Shown here: in pieces, positions 15,762-20,977 of the stretch
How the letters are laid out: each line of letters begins with the position of its first letter
Numbering within the stretch: the first letter of the stretch is position 1
Assembly: GCA_002254415.1 (NCBI GenBank)
Contig: NJDR01000003.1
Span: 1 to 20,977, forward strand
Reading direction: 5' to 3'
DNA length: 20,977 nucleotides
DNA from: Candidatus Aenigmarchaeota archaeon ex4484_52
GTDB taxonomy: Archaea; EX4484-52
Made by a program: the position numbers and the translations under genes
Notes under the pieces: model-generated
The model's database searches: none
Seen by the model: only the letters and a program-made list of their open reading frames with translations
Told to the model about the DNA's origin: nothing

Positions 15762-16433
15762 TTGTTCAAAGTAAAGAAGATTAAAAGAAAAGCAATAGAA
15801 GAAGTGTTTAATCATATTTATGAAATTTTAGTTGAAGTAAAAGATGAAGTAGAGAAAATTTTAGAAGAAAGAAAAAACAAAAAGATAATTAAAGATATTA
15901 GACAAGCGATGAAATCCATAGCTGGAAATACTTTTTCAAATGCAATTATTTATATATTTTTGCAAAATAAAATACTTAGAAATATAAAGCCAAATATTTT
16001 TATTACAAGCAAAAAATCACAAGTTAAAAATTTTGACAAAATATCTACAATTAATGTTGATGGACAAACTCAAAAACCAGATGTTGATTTAATTATCTAC
16101 ACAAAAAAAGAAAATAATGAAATCAATAAATGTATAATTTTATCATTAAAAACTTCCTTAAGAGAGCGGGCTGGACAAACTTACAAATGGAAATTATTAA
16201 TGGAAATTGCAAGTTCTGAAAATTCCATAAAAAATAAATACAATATTTTTTATAATCCTGAAAAAATACCTTTGGTATGTTTTGCTACTGTTAATTTTTA
16301 CAATGAAATTAATAATCCTCAACACAGAGGAATGTTTAAATTTTTTGACAAATCATTTATTGCAAAACCTACAAAAAAAGAATTTATCTCTCCTTTGTCA
16401 GATATTGTCTGTTTTGTAAATGAAGTATTATGA
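15762..16433 (+). CDS. Type II restriction endonuclease, CCGG-family (BsaWI-like)
   Basis: A 223-residue nuclease. Its core is P-D-V-D (106-109) followed by SLKTSLRER (128-136). K130 is the catalytic lysine, and R134-E135-R136 fits the K-x-x-x-R-(D/E)-R motif known from restriction enzymes that read CCGG-type cores (Cfr10I/NgoMIV/BsaWI group). I recall BsaWI-type proteins as the closest, so a WCCGGW-like site is a guess. Residues 1-45 are coiled-coil-like and charged. The only early start in frame is TTG 15762; an in-frame stop lies at 15753. The gene overlaps the methyltransferase start by 4 bp (ATGA), indicating translational coupling. The protein appears complete. Confidence 0.75.
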   Translation: MFKVKKIKRKAIEEVFNHIYEILVEVKDEVEKILEERKNKKIIKDIRQAMKSIAGNTFSNAIIYIFLQNKILRNIKPNIFITSKKSQVKNFDKISTINVDGQTQKPDVDLIIYTKKENNEINKCIILSLKTSLRERAGQTYKWKLLMEIASSENSIKNKYNIFYNPEKIPLVCFATVNFYNEINNPQHRGMFKFFDKSFIAKPTKKEFISPLSDIVCFVNEVL

Positions 16434-17656
16434 AATATAAAGTAATTAGAAATCCAAAATATGATTTTATTGGACAACATTATGCAACTAATTATCCAAA
16501 TTTGCATAAATATCCAGCAACGATGATACCTCAAATAGGCATTGAACTATTCAAAGAATTAAAAATATCTAATTGTAAATTATTAGACCCTTATTGTGGT
16601 TCTGGTTCTTCTTTTACTATTGGAATGAATTGTGGAATAAATGAAATGTGGGGATTTGATATAAATCCTTTAGCAGTGCTTATTTCTAAAGCAAAATTTA
16701 CAAAAATTGATTTAAATAAAATGAAATCATATAAACAAAAATTAAGAAATGAAGTATATGAATTTATAAAAAAAGAAGAAAACTTTGATAAAATTCAAAT
16801 TCCCGACTTTTATAATATTCATTTTTGGTTTTCAAAAAATGTTTTACAAAATTTATCAATTATTAAATTTTTTATTAATAAGATTGCAAACAAGGATATT
16901 AAAAGAATATTTCTTATTCCTTTTTCAGAAACAATACGAGAATGTTCATATACAAGAAATAATGAATTCAAATTATATAAAATGAAATCAGAAGATATTT
17001 TAAATTTTAACCCAGATGTATTTGGAATTTATTTTAATAAACTTAACAAGACAATATTTTTATATGAAAAATACTACTTTCCAAAACTTGATAGTGCGAA
17101 AATTAACATAGATTATAAAAAATTTGAAACAAAGGAAAATTATTTTGATGTTGTTTTAACAAGCCCGCCTTATGGAGATAGTAAGACAACTGTTGCTTAT
17201 GGGCAGTTTTCTTTATTTTCTAATGAATGGTTGGGAATTGAAAATGCTCGTAAAATTGACAGTTTGATGATGGGTGGTAAAATTTCAAACTCTCTTTACA
17301 ACAAAGGATTAATTTCAAATTATATAAATGAAATTAATAAAAAATCATATAAACGATCTTTAGAAGTATCTTCGTATTATTATGATTTAGAAGATTCTAT
17401 TTTCAATGTTGCTAAAAGTGTAAAAAAAAATGGAAAAATAATTTATGTTGTTGGCAACAGAAGAGTAAAAAATATTCAATTGCCAACAGATCAATTTATC
17501 GCGGAAAAATTTGAACAAAATGGTTTTAAGCATTTATTTACTTATGAAAGATTACTAGGCAATAAATCTATGCCACTTGAAAATTCACCAACAAATAAAA
17601 AAGGACAAAGATGCGGGACAATGACAAAAGAATATATTGTTGTATGTGAAAAATAA
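16430..17656 (+). CDS. DNA (cytosine-N4) methyltransferase of the restriction-modification pair
   Basis: An S-adenosylmethionine-dependent DNA methyltransferase of 408 residues. Motif I (LLDPYCGSGSS, 51-61) and the acidic loop GFDINP (75-80) form the cofactor site. The catalytic motif IV is TSPPYGDS (244-251); S/T-PPY is typical of N4-cytosine enzymes. The roughly 165-residue stretch between them, probably holding target recognition, gives the permuted alpha-like order I-TRD-IV. ATG 16430 overlaps the endonuclease stop. Its TAA (17654-17656) overlaps the start of the second gatB repeat. It presumably protects the same site as the partner enzyme; N6-adenine specificity is less likely. Confidence 0.85.
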   Translation: MKYKVIRNPKYDFIGQHYATNYPNLHKYPATMIPQIGIELFKELKISNCKLLDPYCGSGSSFTIGMNCGINEMWGFDINPLAVLISKAKFTKIDLNKMKSYKQKLRNEVYEFIKKEENFDKIQIPDFYNIHFWFSKNVLQNLSIIKFFINKIANKDIKRIFLIPFSETIRECSYTRNNEFKLYKMKSEDILNFNPDVFGIYFNKLNKTIFLYEKYYFPKLDSAKINIDYKKFETKENYFDVVLTSPPYGDSKTTVAYGQFSLFSNEWLGIENARKIDSLMMGGKISNSLYNKGLISNYINEINKKSYKRSLEVSSYYYDLEDSIFNVAKSVKKNGKIIYVVGNRRVKNIQLPTDQFIAEKFEQNGFKHLFTYERLLGNKSMPLENSPTNKKGQRCGTMTKEYIVVCEK

Positions 17657-17713
17657 AACCGCATTTGAAGAATTTAAAAATGGAAAAGAAAAGTCATTGA
17701 ATTTTCTGGTTGG
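17655..17713 (+). repeat. 59-bp direct repeat, copy 2 (downstream of the methyltransferase)
   Basis: Exact copy of 15516-15574. It starts inside the methyltransferase stop codon. Confidence 0.95.
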
Positions 17714-17762
17714 CAAAATTATGAAAGAGACAAGAAAATTGGTTTCACTTGAAAAATCATAA
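17655..17762 (+). pseudogene. Duplicated gatB 3'-end fragment
   Basis: Thirty-five codons in the GatB frame, ending at TAA 17760-17762. The first 20 residues equal GatB (KTAFEEFKNGKEKSLNFLVG). The rest (KIMKETRKLVSLEKS) is diverged from the true tail (QVMKETKGRANP). It lacks the conserved GRANP and any start. It is either a decayed target duplication or the displaced original 3' end of a gatB allele. Confidence 0.85.
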
Positions 17763-17771
17763 AAGTCATTT

Positions 17772-20186
17772 TTAATTAGTTAATTTATATATTTTAATTT
17801 CATCATTGTCAAAGACCTTCTCTAAAAAATCAATATTATGTGCATCAAAAATATACATTCGTGCAAAATTAGACAAACCCGGTGTTTTTGTTGGCTGTGG
17901 AACATAAGTTCCGTATTTGGAAAATAATAAGCAAATATCTGCAATATTTTCTGTCTCATTTGGAACAAGATCAACAAGCCCGTCCTGTGTGCATAAATAT
18001 TTTACTTTTGCATTGTACATTCCCTGTGTTGTCAATATTATATTTCCTGCAATTGTTTGAGTTCTGTTTGTCTTATTATAAGGAATGCTCAAAATTGCAT
18101 TGCCAAAATTATACAATAAAATAGTCAAATTATTTTTTTTTTGTGTTATTGGTTTTGGAAGTGGTGCAAACCAATTTTCAGAGGTATTATATAAATTATC
18201 CTCTTCATAATAATGATTTTGAGCGGCATTGTGTCCTATTCTACTCATCATAGGGTATTTTCCAATTAAAGTGTAATCAACAACCATATAATCGGCTTTA
18301 TATCTAATCATAAGATCTTTTATATGCGTAATATTTGTATCAGTAAACATTTGTGCAAGATGTTCATTTACTGTCCCATTTGAATTCATTCCATCGGCGA
18401 TGCTTGCTCGCTCTCCTGCTGTCTGAAACCAATAGCCATAGTCCCACCAGCTCATAATCGCTGCATCTTCTGGAGTGTTGTTTTTCATCCATTTCATCGC
18501 TTCCTGCCATTTTGAATTAAATGTAAGACCAGTATATTTATTTACAACCCAAGCTGATGAAACATTGACAGAAATAAAGCACATGCAAATTAAAACACAA
18601 ATTATTTTTATAAATGGAATATTGATTTCTTCTTCGTCTTTTTCAATAATTTTTTTATTTGATTTTTTTCTTTTTTCTAAAAATTCCATAATTTTCGGGT
18701 GATTAATCAAGTTTTTTGAATATTCTAATATATAAGAAGTGCCAAAGCCGGCCATTACACAAAAAGGAGCCCCAAGCAAAAACATAACTCTTATATATTT
18801 CAGGGAGCCGTGAATAGAAGATGCCATCCACAAAACAATTAAAATAATGCCGATATTAAAACTATAATAAGAGACAAAAAACACAAATGCAATTAATCCA
18901 TAATAAAAATTGAAATAACCCAAAAGAGGCACAAGAATCAATGCGAGATAAAAAACATCCTTGTTTTTGTATTTATGCCTTTGCAAATATAATTTATAAA
19001 ATATAAAAATCACACAAATCCAGACAAGAGAGATTACGCTAAAAAAAGACAAAATTGTCCCTGCAAAATTATAAGCGCCATCTTTATTAAATAAAGGTGT
19101 ATTCAATGTCTGCTGCAAATAACTTATTCCTGACCCCACATTGAATTGGCCTTTTATGGCATCAAGAGAGCCAGGTGCATTTTCTGCAACAGTTGAGCCA
19201 ATCACTCCTTTTTCTAAACTTACAAGCCCTGTTGTTGATTTAATTAACTTAGCACAGCTAGTAGAAAAAAATGAGCCAATAAAAACCAAAAAAACAGCAC
19301 TAATAATAGAGACAGGAATAATATATTTGCGAATGGACTTGTTTTTTATTTTTTTTTGGACAAATATTACAAACAAAATCAATACAGACAACAGCAAAAA
19401 CATTTGTCCATTTGGATATATTGGAGAAATTGAAAGTCGCTTAAACCCAAGAATAAATGGAAAAATAATGCCAATTATGCCTATTGGCAATTGTGATTTT
19501 AAAATTAGCAAATTGTCTTTTTTTTCAAACAACAATATTATAAAATAAAATCCAAAGAGCAACAAAATAATAGGACTTGCAAGTCCGCTAATTAGATTTA
19601 AAAAACACAGGCACATTCCTGCAAGCATCGAATTTAAAATTGTGTCTTTTTTAAATGACCTTACAACATAATAGAGCGTCAATAAAATAAAGATTCCTGC
19701 AAGCGGCTCTTTTTCAATAAAACCAGCAGAAGTCCTGTATAATATTGCAGGCGTTGTTGCATAAAAAAATGCAGCAAAAAGCCCTGTTTTTTCATTCCAT
19801 AATTCCTTGCCAAGAAAATAAATTACCAGAACCTGCAAAGTCCCCATAAGTGCCGGGTAAATCCATGCAAATTTATAATAGGTTAAAAAAAATTTAAAGA
19901 ACAATAAATATAAAATTGGAGGAATAAAATATGTCAAGGGCCTGTTATTGTGCGGGTCTCTTCCATTTGGATAATATTGCATTGTATCGTTATCTGGCCA
20001 GTGAAAATTATTTTCAAGTAAATACAAACTCATCCTGTAAATATAAAATGGGTCAAGAGCACGAAAACAGGTAATTTCTTCTAGGCAGGAGTCCATTAAC
20101 TGCATTGGAGTTATTCTAATCCAAAAAGAAACAAGCAAAATAAAGCAAAGCAATCCAATATGTAAATATTTGGTTTTGTTGTTCAT
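17772..20186 (-). CDS. aglB: Oligosaccharyltransferase AglB (STT3 family)
   Basis: The membrane enzyme that transfers the lipid-linked glycan to Asn-X-Ser/Thr sites on exported proteins. It is 804 residues long. After an N-terminal helix, the first external loop carries ALDPFYIYR (D45), the metal-binding acidic motif. About a dozen hydrophobic helices follow to roughly residue 545. The C-terminal globular domain contains the acceptor-binding signature WWDYG (580-584) and a downstream DYTLIGKYPMM segment matching the DxxK-type motif. ATG 20184-20186 is preceded by a TTTAAATATATTT box. The KH-domain gene lies 30 nt upstream in the same direction. UppS and a reductase encoded at 8676-10602 could supply its carrier. 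Confidence 0.95.
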   Translation of the reverse strand: MNNKTKYLHIGLLCFILLVSFWIRITPMQLMDSCLEEITCFRALDPFYIYRMSLYLLENNFHWPDNDTMQYYPNGRDPHNNRPLTYFIPPILYLLFFKFFLTYYKFAWIYPALMGTLQVLVIYFLGKELWNEKTGLFAAFFYATTPAILYRTSAGFIEKEPLAGIFILLTLYYVVRSFKKDTILNSMLAGMCLCFLNLISGLASPIILLLFGFYFIILLFEKKDNLLILKSQLPIGIIGIIFPFILGFKRLSISPIYPNGQMFLLLSVLILFVIFVQKKIKNKSIRKYIIPVSIISAVFLVFIGSFFSTSCAKLIKSTTGLVSLEKGVIGSTVAENAPGSLDAIKGQFNVGSGISYLQQTLNTPLFNKDGAYNFAGTILSFFSVISLVWICVIFIFYKLYLQRHKYKNKDVFYLALILVPLLGYFNFYYGLIAFVFFVSYYSFNIGIILIVLWMASSIHGSLKYIRVMFLLGAPFCVMAGFGTSYILEYSKNLINHPKIMEFLEKRKKSNKKIIEKDEEEINIPFIKIICVLICMCFISVNVSSAWVVNKYTGLTFNSKWQEAMKWMKNNTPEDAAIMSWWDYGYWFQTAGERASIADGMNSNGTVNEHLAQMFTDTNITHIKDLMIRYKADYMVVDYTLIGKYPMMSRIGHNAAQNHYYEEDNLYNTSENWFAPLPKPITQKKNNLTILLYNFGNAILSIPYNKTNRTQTIAGNIILTTQGMYNAKVKYLCTQDGLVDLVPNETENIADICLLFSKYGTYVPQPTKTPGLSNFARMYIFDAHNIDFLEKVFDNDEIKIYKLTN

Positions 20187-20216
20187 ATTTTTAACAAAAA
20201 AATATATTTAAATAAG

Positions 20217-20756
20217 TTATTGATTTTCCTGATTATGTTTTTCTTCTTGTTTTCTTTTTTTTAAGATTTCAAGAGCAATATTATGTTTTACACCCTTTAG
20301 CAAATTATTTATTGCACTCTGGCATAAAAACATATCTTTATTTTTTCCAATTAAGCAAATTGTCTTTCCATAAATGCTGATTTTTACAGAGCATAATCTT
20401 TCAAGAGATTTTTTTATTTTTCCTTTTTCTCCGATTATTCTTGACTTTTGCCTGATATTTGTCTTTTTATTATTGCCTAATTTTATAATTGAACAAATAA
20501 AATCTGGCTTTAATAGCAAAAAAACATCTTTGTTTGAAAAACCCCTTGAAATTGCAATAATAATATTATTTAATTTCTGATATGCATCATAATCATTTAA
20601 AAGGCACAAAATTGTTCCCTCTTTGCTGTTTATTGTTAATTTTGCATTTAATTTTTCCTCTAAATTTTTTTTAAAAACACCTTGCTTTCCAATCAAATTT
20701 CCAATGCGTTTTGGAGAAATTTTTATTGTTTCACTAATGAGATATTTTTGTTGCAT
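20217..20756 (-). CDS. KH-domain RNA-processing protein (archaeal Pno1/Dim2-like)
   Basis: A 179-residue protein with two KH folds. The first has the GxxG loop LIGKQGVFK (about 21-29). The second has IIGEKGKIKKSLE (about 105-117), followed by ISIYGKTICLIG. Arrangement and length match the archaeal homologues of eukaryotic Pno1/Dim2, which assist small-subunit rRNA maturation. The basic, Lys/Glu-rich tail is typical. The start is ATG 20754-20756. It may share a transcript with aglB, although aglB also has its own TATA-like sequence. The call is from motif pattern only. Confidence 0.88.
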   Translation of the reverse strand: MQQKYLISETIKISPKRIGNLIGKQGVFKKNLEEKLNAKLTINSKEGTILCLLNDYDAYQKLNNIIIAISRGFSNKDVFLLLKPDFICSIIKLGNNKKTNIRQKSRIIGEKGKIKKSLERLCSVKISIYGKTICLIGKNKDMFLCQSAINNLLKGVKHNIALEILKKRKQEEKHNQENQ

Positions 20757-20927
20757 AGATTATTTTTTATTCAGATTTTAAATAATTTATAATTTTAAAA
20801 ATATCAAAACATTTTGAAAACAAGGACGTGGATCTTAAAGTTGATTGCCAGAGTCAAAGAATAATTTATGATTAGATTAACTGCTGTTTATAGTTTTACA
20901 AGCACATTTCAATATTTGTTTTTTTAG

Positions 20928-20977
20928 ATGAAAAAAGAGAGCAATAATGATGTCGTTGCACATAACCAAAAACTATT
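20928..20977 (+). CDS. Possible start of a gene running off the window
   Basis: ATG 20928 opens a frame that is uninterrupted to the window end (16 codons, beginning MKKESNNDVVAHNQKL). A TTTATAG sequence at 20887-20893 lies about 38 nt upstream, so a promoter is plausible. Nothing in the peptide is recognisable. The interval 20757-20927 shows no other gene. Confidence 0.3.
   Translation, partial: MKKESNNDVVAHNQKL

Noticed and set aside
15731..15784. Short frame starting ATG 15731 as an alternative N-terminus for the endonuclease
   Set aside because: It is in another frame and stops after 17 codons. Joining it to the endonuclease would need a frameshift that nothing else supports.
19141..19548. 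Plus-strand open frame of 135 codons
   Set aside because: It is antisense to the transmembrane part of aglB, which is intact and strongly supported.
20757..20927. Possible coding relic upstream of the KH gene
   Set aside because: Frames on both strands are short and share no ordered motif; it is treated as intergenic.
1..20977. CRISPR arrays, transposases, integrases, rRNA genes
   Set aside because: No regularly spaced repeats, no DDE or tyrosine recombinase motifs, no terminal inverted repeats around the restriction-modification island and no rRNA sequence were seen.

Overview
The window is archaeal and very AT-rich. The archaeal markers are a proteasome-activating ATPase (PAN), RNA polymerase subunit K, transcription factor S, two geranylgeranyl-reductase-family enzymes, type 2 IPP isomerase, an AglB oligosaccharyltransferase, a Sec11-type signal peptidase, an archaeal-type OGG and a Pno1-like KH protein. 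Several genes have a TTTATA-type box about 25-30 nt before the start codon and no obvious Shine-Dalgarno, as expected for leaderless archaeal transcripts. Small genes, short spacers and many gene fossils suggest a lineage losing genes, possibly DPANN-like, but the sequence does not fix the phylum.

Layout. 1-768: wreck of a MboII/HpyAII-like type II restriction endonuclease with a 104-bp direct repeat. 808-2880 (-): PAN and a TadC-type pilus membrane protein. 2913-3550 (-): a small membrane protein that looks like the surviving C-terminal anchor of a decayed Cys-rich surface protein. 3634-5097 (+): a Memo-AMMECR1 fusion. 5141-5215 (+): tRNA-Arg(UCG). 5218-7414 (-): geranylgeranyl reductase family protein, a 54-aa rpoK, and an aldolase/ADH synthase. 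7588-10602: fni (+), then uppS and a second geranylgeranyl reductase (-), giving an isoprenoid/lipid neighbourhood. 10693-11511 (+): signal peptidase and TFS. 11543-12732 (-): a membrane-protein remnant, ogg and a frameshifted superoxide dismutase fossil. 12833-13090 (+): thiI truncated to its N-terminal domain. 13098-14165 (-): a second TadC protein. 14217-15647 (+): gatB. 15762-17656 (+): a complete type II restriction-modification pair. 17772-20756 (-): aglB and a KH-domain RNA-processing protein. A possible gene runs off the right edge.

How the parts connect. Fni, UppS and the two reductases can supply and saturate isoprenoid chains for membrane lipids and for the lipid carrier that AglB uses in N-glycosylation; the signal peptidase and TadC proteins belong to the same export/surface programme. 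RpoK, TFS, tRNA-Arg, GatB and the KH protein are information-processing genes.

The strongest unusual signal is the restriction-modification island. It sits immediately after gatB and is bounded by an exact 59-bp duplication of the gatB 3' region (15516-15574 and 17655-17713), and the methyltransferase stop codon overlaps the start of the second copy. Together with the fossils of another restriction enzyme, a superoxide dismutase, a Cys-rich surface protein and thiI, it shows a genome gaining and losing defence genes while housekeeping genes stay intact.
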